From Tretioscincus oriximinensis (Eukaryota > Chordata > Lepidosauria > Squamata > Gymnophthalmidae): 64,000 bases of DNA. How positions within the stretch are numbered: the stretch's first letter is position 1; the number at the start of each line of letters is the position of its first letter. Shown here piece after piece: positions 54,901 through 64,000 of this stretch. Position numbers and translations under genes: made by a program. The DNA lies in assembly GCA_022410635.1 (NCBI GenBank), contig JAJVDF010000215.1, positions 621,946 through 685,945 on the forward strand, given 5' to 3'. The notes under the pieces were generated by a model. It was not told the origin of the DNA, did not search any database, and saw only the letters and a list, made by a program, of their open reading frames with translations.

Positions 54901-55514
54901 TTCCTCTTCTTTTCCTTTCCGTGCTTTCTGGCGGGTGTTTTTCCTGTGCTTCCCCTCGCTCTCCTCCCTGCCCCTGTTACACTCCGGGCCAAAGGCTGCA
55001 GAAACCGCCTCTTTTTGTGCTTGCAAGCACAGAGGCTGCATTGCACACGACCGTGGCTTCCTTCACTCGCTGATGCAGCAGCTCTGCTATTTCCTAGCTC
55101 TTTGGAATTTCCCTTCCTGGGGCCCTAAAATGTGCTTATATAAGTGTGTGTAGGGGCGACCCCAGCGCTCCAGGCCACGCCCCTGATGCAACATGAAATC
55201 CTATGATGTCAAACTTTGTGTCTGTGTCTTTATTGGCCTGGAAGTTGCTTTTAGGACCCTCTTGAAAGGCTCATGGGCTCTTCGGTCCAGTACAGGAAGA
55301 GGCAGCCAGCTANGCACATAGCAGCACTCATGCTTAGGGAGATCCAGCTGGATTAGGGATACCAGGGACAAAAAGCAGCCCAGCAGTGCTGCTTCTTTAA
55401 TGGCTGTGTCAAAGATGAAATTTCAGCAGGTGTCTCTTGCAATGCCTTGCAGCAGCTGCAGAAACTGCCCCTCGGACACATCTGCTAAGTGCAGCACTAC
55501 CGTCCTCCTGCTTT
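54901..55514. other. GC-richer intergenic or intronic DNA
   Basis: Open frames on both strands at 54715-55150 do not resemble proteins. A short frame at 55400 (MAVSKMKFQQVSLAM) is unassigned. If the promoter call at 54.8 kb is right, this would be its first intron. Confidence 0.35.
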
Positions 55515-55770
55515 TTTATTTTTTATTNTTTATTTATTTGTACTTGTGTCCCACGTTATACCCGAAGGTCTCGGGGCGGCCAACCAAAGGGTGGCTCACA
55601 TAGCTGTTGTTGCTTTCTCCACAACAGACACCCTGTGGGGCTGAGAGAGTTCTAAAGAACTATGACTGGCCCAAGGACACCCTTCTGGCTTCATGGAGGA
55701 GTGGGGAATCGAACAGGGAAGCTACCAAATAAAAATACAACTAAACATTACTCCAAACTGGCTCTCATAC
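55515..55770 (-). mobile_element. SINE of the second family (minus strand)
   Basis: Same structure as 54261-54500: tail 'tttatttatttgtacttgtg', body and head 'aactggctctcat'. Confidence 0.87.
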
Positions 55771-55864
55771 ATACATGAATACATGCATACGTTCTTTAAG
55801 CAGCCAGCCGTATAATTCAAACGCCCAACTCTTGCAGCAAACTCTTGGATTCTCCCGATTTTGT
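55578..55864 (+). repeat. Short segmental duplication, copy 2
   Basis: Second copy of 54302-54586. At its right end it runs directly into another SINE of the same family at 55865, which may have mediated the duplication. Confidence 0.88.
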
Positions 55865-56362
55865 CTCGGGGCAGCCAACCAAAGGGCGGCACATATAGCT
55901 TTCTGTTGCGTTCTCCACAACAGACACCCTGTGAAGTAGGTGTGGCTGAGAGAGTTCTAAAGAACTGTTGTTGGCCTAAGGTCACCCATCTGGATTTTAG
56001 GGAGGAGTGGGGAATCGAACCAGAAGACTACCAGATAAGAAGAACTGGGTTCTTATACTCCGCTTTTTCTCACCTTTCAAAGGGACTCAAAGTGGCTTAT
56101 TTTGCCCAAAGGCTCACATTCTATCTTCCCCACCAGACTCTGGTGGTTCCCATGTATCTCCTTGCAGTTAGTTGCAATTTCTTGCAAATCCTGCTTTCGA
56201 ATAGCTGGGTTGGCTAGAGCTACAGGCTAGTGGAAGGTGCTCAGCCTTCCCCACGTCTGACACAGGGCTTCGAAACCCCATCTCCCAGACGAGAGACGAA
56301 TTCCTAAGCTACTGAGCTATAAGAGTGCAACACTCTAACCTCTACACCAAACTGGCTCTCTA
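55865..56362 (-). mobile_element. SINE of the second family, split by a nested SINE
   Basis: The two parts 55865-56036 and 56319-56362 ('gagtgcaacactctaacc...aaactggctctct') join into one minus-strand SINE. A different SINE sits between them, with 'ataaga' at both junctions as target duplication. Confidence 0.85.
56037..56322 (-). mobile_element. SINE, Bov-B-tail-like family, nested (minus strand)
   Basis: The tail 'gaagaactgggttcttatac' at the left and the head 'ctaagctactgagctat' at the right are intact. The middle lacks about 20 bases after 'aaagtggctta'. Confidence 0.9.
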
Positions 56363-56789
56363 ACTAGACTTCTGGTAAGCCTAAGTGAGGAAAGTGTATA
56401 CATACACTTTGACGGCACTAAGGCAGGAGATCCTTAAGGGCACTGCTATTTCAGGATGAATGAAAACTTCAGAACCTTCAGATTGGCTTATCTCTGACTC
56501 CGCCCACAAAGTGCACAGAGAAAATTGGCCTAGTAGTTAGAGCCATGAGCCACTGTTCCTGCGGCATTCCCCTTCCCTGCAGAATGTTGTTTGACTGGCC
56601 TGAAACTTGCCTTAGGCAAGGCTGGTTAAGGCCGCATGACGTTAAAATCGTGAACTTCTGCGCACCTCCTTCTCTTAGTGAAGATTCCTTTCCCTACCAG
56701 TATCCCGATCAGGAATTCCTGGGGTTTTGCCTAATATTAATACAGCTGAAAGGGCAAATGCTATTTAAAGGAAAGATAAAAACTGTTAT
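56363..56789. other. Intergenic DNA, nothing recognised
   Basis: No gene or repeat identified. Confidence 0.4.
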
Positions 56790-56972
56790 GTCTTGATGCT
56801 GCCTCTGAAATGCCATTTGCAGGGCGTCGAGAACACTTGAAGATTTTGCCTTCTTCTGTTCCAGGCTGCCCAGGTGCAATATGTGGGCCACTGTGTGAGA
56901 CAGAAGGCTGGACCTGATGGGCTCCGGCCCAATTCATCAGGACTCTTCTTATGTTCTTATGTTCTTATTCCT
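56790..56972 (+). mobile_element. CR1 3' UTR fragment with intact 3' end
   Basis: 'tgtcttgatgctgcctctga' through 'gggccactgtgtgagacaga' and the terminal repeat 'cttatgttcttatgttctta'. Confidence 0.85.
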
Positions 56973-57136
56973 GCTCAAAACATTTTGCTCCCACTTATTT
57001 TATTAACAGTTCCTGTGTGTCCTGCTGTTCTGTAACATATGAGGAAAAAAACAGCCTGTATTCACCCAGCATTTCAAGGGCAGGAACNTAAAGCAAAGAG
57101 CAAAGGATTTAGTAATTGTATAAACGGGGATTATAG

Positions 57137-57259
57137 TAGGGTTCCCACATAAAACCCAGAGTAGAGCTTTGCAGTTTTAATGGGTTGAAAGAGCGATGTT
57201 CTCCCCAGGTACAGTTAAAAGGTCCACAAATCTGTCCCGGATTTTACATGGGAACCTCA
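57137..57259. mobile_element. Short MITE related to the 40.7/53.1-kb family
   Basis: Termini TAGGGTTCCCACATAAAACC and TTTTACATGGGAACCTCA are inverted repeats. The interior is shorter than in the two longer copies, with 'gtagagctttg' in common with 40731. Confidence 0.55.
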
Positions 57260-57518
57260 TAGAGAGGTGGCACTTTGAGATATCTGGAGTCTGGGGATCC
57301 CAAGCTCTTTCAGCACCCAGCTTTATTTTGAGATATACTTTGGAATAGAAGCCTGCCGTTTTCATGTTAGGTAGGATACGTCTGGTCCCAAATGGCATAC
57401 AGATGGCAGCCTCCATTCCAAGATACATCCTAAAATAAAGCTGCCTTTTCAGAGGACATCGGGAAATTATTGTTGCATAGCCAAGGAGTGTAGGTTTGTC
57501 TGCAGCTGGAGGTATTTA

Positions 57519-58130
57519 AGAACATAAGAACATAAGAACATAAGAAGAGCCATCCTGGATCAGGCCACAGCCCATCAAGTCCAGCATTCTGTGTCACACA
57601 GAGGCCCACCAGATGCACCTGGGCAGTCCGAACAGAGGAAAGCAAAATATGCTCCTGTTCATGACTCCCTGCAAATGGTATTTCTGGAGTTCTNCCTGAT
57701 GCTTCATCCCAGAGGCAACATCCAGACATCCATCCTAGTACCCATTTATACCCTTGGTGTCCATAAACCCTCTGGGTGAAAAAATACTTTCCTTTGTATG
57801 TTCTCAGTTTTCTACCCAACAGTTTTAAGGAGTGCCCTCTGGTCCTTGTGTGATAGAGAAAACATGTTTCTCTATTCACCCTGTCCATCCCATGCATGAT
57901 TTTGTACACTTCAATCAGGTCACCTCTCAAACGTCGCCTTTCGAGGCTGAAGATGTCTATGTGTTGCAGCCTGACTTCATAAGGGAGGTGCTCCAGACCC
58001 TTGATCATTTTCGTTGCCCTTTTCTGCACCGTATCTAGTTCCACAATATCCCTCTTGAGATGTGGTGACAGAACTGAACACCGTATTTCAAATGTGGCCT
58101 CACCACAGATTTATAAAGAGACAAAATAAT
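57519..58130 (-). mobile_element. CR1 LINE 3' fragment (minus strand)
   Basis: The minus strand reads VQKRATKMIKGLEHLPYEVR, SLERRRLRGDLIEVYKIMHG and NTRTRG-like CR1 C-terminal sequence, then the 3' UTR and terminal octamer repeats (57519-57545). About 80 bases of the GLWNLLPEE region are deleted near 57770. Confidence 0.88.
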
Positions 58131-58229
58131 TTATCTAGACATTTATATCTTGCCCTTTATTGTAGGTCCCAGTATAGATAACAGAGGATTGAAAAGTCAA
58201 TACACATTTGTAAAGCATTTTATAAGGGC

Positions 58230-58682
58230 TATCTCCCACTTTTTCACTTGTCAAAGGGCATGTGGGAAGGCCTTCTCCATTTTAACCCCCCCCCCAGGTA
58301 TTGTGGAATGCTCTCTCCTCTGGGGTGCATCTGTTCACCCTAGTTTTCGGCGCGGTGGTGGAAAGGTTAAGAAACAGTATTTCAACAGAGAGACCTGTGC
58401 TCGAGGCCCTTTGTCGGCCCTGGAGAGGGGTGAGCTTCAGCTTCAGCCAACTCAGCTGCTTGAAAGCACTATGCAATTCAATAAATGAGTACCTCCACAA
58501 CATAGGGGGGAAGACGCACCTCTTTCACCTGGCCTTTGGCTGAAGAAAATGTTCATTTTTCTCCCCACTTTTTAGATAATGTTTTTATACTGTTTTTAAT
58601 TTGTTAATTTTGTGTTGGTATTTTACTGTTTGCCCTCCCAAGACCTTCGGGTATGGGGCGGGGTATAAATATAAATAAATAA
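58230..58682 (+). mobile_element. L2 LINE 3' end, interrupted
   Basis: L2 ORF end 'aaggccttctccattttaac...gtggaatgctctctcctctg', then after an insertion 'tttcacctggcctttggctg', 'aagaccttcgggtatggggc' and an ATAAATAAATAAA tail. Confidence 0.75.
58335..58490 (+). mobile_element. SINE-like insertion in the L2
   Basis: 'gcgcggtggtggaaaggtta' and 'tgctcgaggccc' look like tRNA-type A and B boxes, and 'ccaactcagctgcttgaaag' resembles the body of the Bov-B-tail-like SINE. It lacks the usual 3' tail. A divergent SINE or head fragment is likely. Confidence 0.5.
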
Positions 58683-58782
58683 AGACAGAATGTAAGCCTT
58701 TGGGCAGAAAAAGTAGCTTGACGCTGCTTTGAGTCCCTTCGGGTGAGAAAAGCAGAGTATAAAATCTCAATTCTTCTTCAGC
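58683..58782 (+). mobile_element. 3' fragment of the Bov-B-tail-like SINE
   Basis: 'agacagaatgtaagcctttg' to 'gagaaaagcagagtataaaa' and 'ttcttcttc'. Here the 'ttgagtcccttcgggtgag' variant keeps the sequence closest to a Bov-B tail. Confidence 0.8.
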
Positions 58783-59264
58783 TGTGTCAAAATTCCCCTT
58801 TTGAAGACATTATTACTATTTTTAATTATTCTATTTTTTTTTTTTTATATTCCCTCAAGACAGGAAAGGTATCTTTTTTTTTTTATTTATTTTTTTTTAT
58901 TTTTTTTAATTATTCTATTTTAACTGTTTTATGGTCTTTTATTGTGATCCATTCTGAGATGCTTGGGTGTAGGGTAGAATATAAATATAAGTAAATAAAC
59001 AAATAAATAAAAGTCTGCTTAATGGCCATTTTGTGCAACAATCCCTTGTGATTTAATATTTCCAACCTCTGGGTGGGGTGATGGTCCAGCAACACTTCCT
59101 CAAATGAGCCAGGATTTGGCTCAGGTCAACATATAGGATATTGCACAACACCAGGTAAACATGAACAAGCGCTGATCATCCTATGCTTGCCTGAGGGTTA
59201 TGGAGACAGTTTTTATTCAGTTTTTATTTATTGGACTGAGCACCTTGTCTATTCACAGCTTTAA
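58783..59264. other. T-rich DNA and an L2 tail
   Basis: T-runs at 58835-58915, an L2-like 3' end at about 58905-59010 ('gatgcttgggtgtagggtag' plus TAAATAAACAAATAAATAAA), then unclassified sequence. Confidence 0.55.
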
Positions 59265-59420
59265 TTTACGCTCATGGGCAAAAGTGTTAGTACCTTCTGT
59301 GAAAGAATGAAAAATCTACAATGGTCTATTAAAAAAACTTGAAAATGACAAAAGTAATTTGAAATTTAAATTGNCTGAAAATCAACTAACGAAAACCAGA
59401 CATTGCTTTTAAATGGCTGG
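59265..59420 (+). mobile_element. Tc1-like transposon 5' region
   Basis: 'gctcatgggcaaaagtgtta' and 'acaatggtctattaaaaaaa...gaaaatgacaaaagtaattt' resemble the ends of vertebrate Tc1-like elements. It probably belongs with the transposase remnant at 60240. Confidence 0.6.
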
Positions 59421-59421
59421 C

Positions 59422-59735
59422 TGGATGAAAGATAGATAATTATTCTAGCAAGGGAGTCTCATTGCACTTTGGAGAATAACAAGAAAAAAGGGAGGCAGCA
59501 GGAGCTTCCCCAGACAAAGCTTTTTCTTCGAATAGATGGATGAAAGACAGACAGACATCCTAGCAAGGAAGTCTCATTAAACCTTAGAGAATAACAAGAG
59601 AAAAGGAGGGAGCAGGAGCTTCCTCAGACAATACTTACTTCTTTGGATGGATGGATGGCAGGCAGGCAGGCATTCAAGCAAGGAAATCTCATTGCACCTT
59701 AGAGACTATCAAGAAAAAGAGAAGCAGCAGGGTTT
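59422..59735 (+). repeat. Three-copy tandem repeat, unit about 116 bases
   Basis: Units start near 59422, 59538 and 59653. Each has 'ggatgaaaga'-like sequence, 'agcaaggaagtctcatt', 'gagaataacaag' and 'agcaggagcttcc'. The copies differ at perhaps 10-20% of positions. Confidence 0.85.
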
Positions 59736-59989
59736 TGCCAGAAGATCCCCATGGACTGGTCTCCGATTGGACACCATGGAGTACATGGAAAACTGTTGCT
59801 AGANTGTACTTAATATGAGTTGCGTTAAGATGCACTTGCAATAGTTTTCTATGCAAACACCGCTCGTACTCCGTATAGCTGTGCAAACAACGCATGGCAA
59901 AATCATTCCCCATTCAGAGTAAATGGGAAATGGGTGCAGCAAGCGCAGAGCCACACAGCTTTTGCCCTCATTTTTCGCCCTAGAGATAA
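59736..59989. other. Unclassified repeat-like DNA
   Basis: Part of it ('gcacttgcaatagttttcta', 59832) is similar to 63180-63230, so it is probably a dispersed element. Confidence 0.4.
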
Positions 59990-60222
59990 CGCACTAGGAT
60001 GTACTAGGATGGATGTCTGGATGTTGCCTCTGGGATGGACCAACAGGCAGAACTCCTGAAATACCATTTGCAGGGAGTCATGAACAGGTGCATATTTTGC
60101 TTTCCTCTGTTCAGACTGCCGAGGTCCATCTGGTGGGCCTCTGTGTGGGACAGAATGCTGGACTAGCTGGGCTGTGGCCTGGTCCAGTATAGCTCTTCTT
60201 ATGTTTTTATGTTATGTAATGC
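59990..60222 (+). mobile_element. CR1 3' UTR fragment
   Basis: 'gtctggatgttgcctctggg' through 'gggacagaatgctggactag' and the 3' end 'ttcttatgtttttatgttat'. Confidence 0.83.
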
Positions 60223-60239
60223 AGNCATAGACAAATAGT

Positions 60240-60835
<596 letters not shown>

Positions 60836-60837
60836 GT

Positions 60838-61480
60838 AACATAAAAATCATGCATGTGATGGATAAGGTGAATAGAGAAAAAATATTTTCTCTGTCACAC
60901 CACACTAGGACTAGAGGGCATTCTGGGAAAATATTTTTTCACCCAGAGGNTCGTTTATGGAATTCACCTCTGGAAGAGGCAGTGGTAGCCAGCAGCCTGG
61001 ATAGCTCCAAAATAGGGTTAGATAAATTCATGGAATACAGGATGGGATAACACAAAGGCTGCATCCACACACAGCAATGATGTCTGCAGAGGAGGGCTGT
61101 CCCGGGTTTAATGAGAGCTGATATTTTCAGCTCTCACAGTGCTGCACAACAAAAAACTGCTTTTTAAAAAAATGTGCCCATCTCAGTCGGGTCCTCCAAC
61201 AATCAGCGAAGAGCCCAGCAAAGCAGGCCAGGCAGAGGGAAGGCTGCGCTCGCCCCCCCCCCCCCACGAGGAAAGGTAGGAGTGCTTCCAAGGCCCGTGT
61301 GTGNATGCAGCCGAAGTATTCCTGAAACGTCATTGGCAGGGAGTCAAGATCATGTGAGCGTCTTTCTTCTTTTGCTTGAAACTGTCCTCGTGCACCTGGT
61401 GGGCCACTGTGTGGGACAGAATGCTGAACTAGATGGACTCTGGCCTCATTCCTCCTCTTAAGATCTTACGTTCTTACAAG
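60838..61480 (+). mobile_element. CR1 3' fragment split by a MITE
   Basis: 60838-61050 encodes CR1 C-terminal sequence (VNREKIFSLSHHTRTRGHS). 61313-61480 is the CR1 3' UTR and 3' end ('gggccactgtgtgggacaga', 'gatcttacgttcttac'). Confidence 0.82.
61057..61312. mobile_element. MITE with GGCTGCATCCACAC termini
   Basis: Starts GGCTGCATCCACACA and ends TGTGTGNATGCAGCC, inserted in the CR1. The terminal repeats match those of the elements at 31731 and 41925. Internal sequence is GC-richer, with a C-run at 61252-61265. Confidence 0.75.
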
Positions 61481-62439
61481 GGGGACAAAATACCTGTGGA
61501 CAGGTGCAGAAGCCACATTGAGAGTTACAGAAATCATTTGTTTGCAGTGCTTGCCTTCAAAGGCCATGCCACATAATATTNAGTCGAGGATACCATCCTT
61601 TTTGTCAAGGCCAGTTTCACTATTTTGCTTATTTTAACTTTTCTGTTCATCCCAAATTCAAAAGCAGTGCCTGGTTTGCACGAGTTGATTTTCAGGAACA
61701 TTTTAAATTTCAATTTACTTTTGTCAGGTTTTTTTAGTGACCATTGACTTTTTTTTCTTTCTTTTACAGAAGGGTTTTCTCCATGTTTTTCTCCATGTTT
61801 GTCCATGCTCAGGGTTTTGTGTTCTTACAGATGCTGAGAAATACAGCACCACTTGGTCACTCCAGCATTAGGGATTCTGTGTAAAAAACTGGAATCACTT
61901 GAGACGGTTGCATCTTCACCTGGATTAAACTATNCATGGATTTTGACTATGATTTGTGNGCTACTCTTGCATTTGGGGGGGGGGTTGCGGGGAATGGGGG
62001 AGAATAGTGAAAAAGAAATCTGTTTGGGAAACTGGTATTTCATGATCGTGTGTCTATCATCCTAGCTAGCTGCTAATTCTTGTTTCACATGCTTCGTGTA
62101 ATAACTATTCTCAAAGCAAATCTGTCTTGGTGTTTCTATTTTGATATTGGGACAGATAACAGTGTGATTTTGCCTCTACCCTTTATTAATTGGCACCTGA
62201 GTGACGGAAGTGCTAATTTGTTTCTTTCAATAGAACACACTTCGTGCAAACATGCCACCTACGCTAGCCCCTGGGGTCTATTAGAAAGCAATTTGACTGC
62301 AGAAATNTCTCTCTTTGGGAAAGCAGTTAAGATTTAAATAGGAGCAAGCAACTCCAGCTGGAAGTACTGAAAGTCATGATAGAAGCACAATTATACAGGA
62401 GGGTTGAACGTAATCTGGATTTCTTCCAGGACTAAATCA
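61481..62439. other. Intergenic DNA, nothing recognised
   Basis: No gene or repeat identified. It contains a G-run at 61975-61985. Confidence 0.4.
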
Positions 62440-62560
62440 GGTCACACCCCATCTAGGGGACCCAGGTACAGTTGCTGGACCACTATGTGAGACAGAAGGC
62501 TGGACTAGGTGGGCTCTGGCCCCATTCATCAGAGCTTCTCTGATGTTCTTATGTAGTCAT
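62440..62560 (+). mobile_element. CR1 3' end fragment (plus strand)
   Basis: 'cccaggtacagttgctggac', 'gacagaaggctggactaggt', and 'gatgttcttatg' as 3' end. Confidence 0.78.
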
Positions 62561-62825
62561 TGTTCTGTCTCACAGTGGCCTGGGTAGTCCAAAGCAGAAG
62601 AAGGCAAACCTTCACCTCTTCCCCATTCATTGCAAATGGTGCTTAAGGAATGCTGCCTGTTGCTCCATCCTGGAGGCAGCATCAAGCAATCCATTTTGAT
62701 ACCTATTGATACACTGAATTTGTCTAATCATATCTTAAAGCTATCCAGGATGCTTGCTACCGNCACCTCTTTTGGAAGTAAATTTCATAGACCAATGACC
62801 AGCTGGATGAAAAAAATACATTTCC
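62561..62825 (-). mobile_element. CR1 3' fragment (minus strand)
   Basis: The reverse complement holds the CR1 3' UTR ('aatgaatggggaagaggtga' region) and the start of the WNLLPEE-type coding end ('ttggaagtaaatttcataga'). It is tail-to-tail with the plus-strand copy just before it. Confidence 0.78.
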
Positions 62826-64000
62826 TTGTCTGACAAACAGGATAATTACTTCAAACTTAAACAGGAATCAATTGCTGAAACATGTAAGACAAATGGTAAC
62901 AAGCAAAGCCTCAGCTGCAGCTCAAAAACATTGTTGTCCCCAATCTAAAGCCTTCAGTCACTGAGAGATGATATACCAAAGAACTCTGTACTTCATCACT
63001 TACAAGCTAAGTAGCTGCTGAAGGCATCAGTTACCACTGAGCATCAGACACACTGCTTGCCTTCCTTCATGGCTGTGAGAGCTGAGTGCAAGCATTTTCT
63101 ATTTAATCTTTCGCCATGAGCAGTTTGCAGAGCCACATGTTTTCCGGGCAGAATTCACTCAGAAAACCGTCACAAGTGCAGCTTAACACAAGTTATGTGA
63201 AGTGCACTCTGGCAATAGTTTTGCCATGTGTTTTCACTGGACAACAAGTTTGGGGTTCTTCACCCGTTGCCAGAGGAAACCCTAAACGCCGAGGTTCACA
63301 GGAGTAACTAGTCTAAGCAGATCTTTTGCTTTTCCCCCCTGGCTTTTTGTCTGAAGTTTAGGATCTCCACTGCGGTAGGTGCCTCCATCTAAAACAATAA
63401 AAATGCCACATACGTACGGAATATGCCATCCCAATTGGTCCAAACCGGGAGAGCAATGGACCAATAGGGGCAGTGTGTTCCCAATGCCTGCTGTGCTGTG
63501 TGCCCTGTCACAAAAACAAAATGGCGATAAGCATGTGGGGCAGTTGGCATAATGACCTGCACAAGTGCCAAAAGGAGCCGGCCTCCTCCTCCAGAAAGCT
63601 TATTGCACCTTGTGCGGTGTGGCTTCTATCCTGCACCTGCTTTCGTTTGCCAGAGGAGCCAAACAGAACCGCTTTCNTTTAGCGGCCCGCTGCATCGCAC
63701 ACTGGCAGGGGGCCTAACTCCCTCAGTCCAAAAATAATTCACTCTTTTGGCTCCATTGATGCCAGAAAATTCTGTTTTGATGGGAGGAAAAAGAAGCAAA
63801 AGTCAATTCGGATTCTGTCTCCTGCCAAAATAGATTCGGTGCTTCAATGGGAAAAAGGTTTAAGGCTGTGTAAGTGGGAAATCAGAAGATGAAGTGGTAG
63901 ATGTTCAACTCCCTGGCTGCATGCAGGGATGGTGCTATTATATTCTGTTTGCAGTTCATTTTCATTCTGCTTTTTTCCTCCCAAGAAGAATATGGCAGTC
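62826..64000. other. Intergenic DNA, dispersed repeat traces only
   Basis: 63180-63240 resembles 59750-59880. The GC-richer stretch at 63440-63720 has only short unconvincing frames. Confidence 0.4.

Noticed and set aside
54715..55153. 108-codon minus-strand and 95-codon plus-strand frames
   Set aside because: GC-rich sequence lowers stop frequency; no motif, and the frames conflict with the promoter-like signals.

Overview
The window looks like the nuclear genome of a vertebrate, most likely a squamate reptile. The evidence is intronless class II olfactory receptor (OR) coding exons, CR1, L2 and L1 non-LTR retrotransposons, many tRNA-headed SINEs whose 3' ends resemble the Bov-B-tailed SINEs of lizards, and many hAT-like and Tc1/mariner-like elements. 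No bacterial features (operons, ribosome binding sites, CRISPR) are present. Single Ns every few hundred bases are assembly ambiguities; a few fall inside codons.

Layout. 0-11 kb: microsatellites, an intact OR (1186-2121), SINEs and inverted repeats. 11.6-31 kb: a tandem OR array of about 5-kb units. Unit A carries an intact OR1-like gene (19259-20194). Unit B carries a badly broken copy (about 24.8-25.4 kb). Unit C carries a nearly intact copy with one stop codon and a damaged DRY motif (29932-30861). A gene-less relic of a fourth unit lies at about 11.6-12.9 kb. A 5'-truncated CR1 with a long open reverse transcriptase frame sits directly upstream of the unit C receptor. 31-41 kb: repeats, an OR-upstream segment duplicated around 13-15, 32-33 and 38-39 kb, and an OR of a different family (39089-40075). 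41-45 kb: a composite hAT-like element with GC-rich hairpins, and an L1 tail.

46.5-50.1 kb, minus strand: the standout gene. It has a TATA box, a short first exon ending exactly in ATG at a consensus donor, a 2.4-kb intron full of MITEs, and an uninterrupted coding exon of 966 bases. The predicted 322-residue protein looks like an amaranthin-like beta-trefoil followed by an aerolysin/ETX-MTX2-type pore-forming module. It has no signal peptide and ends in Cys-Ala-Leu-Met after lysines, a textbook CaaX prenylation box. A lipid-anchored aerolysin-fold protein is unexpected and is the best candidate here for an undescribed system.

50-64 kb: more hairpin MITEs, SINEs (one nested in another), a short segmental duplication, a GC-rich promoter-like patch with a perfect CRE (about 54.8 kb), CR1 and L2 fragments, a dead Tc1-like transposase and a three-copy 116-base tandem repeat. 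All recognisable OR genes are on the plus strand and have a good splice acceptor just before the ATG, as expected for OR genes with upstream non-coding exons. Family assignments come from reading motifs, not from database searches.
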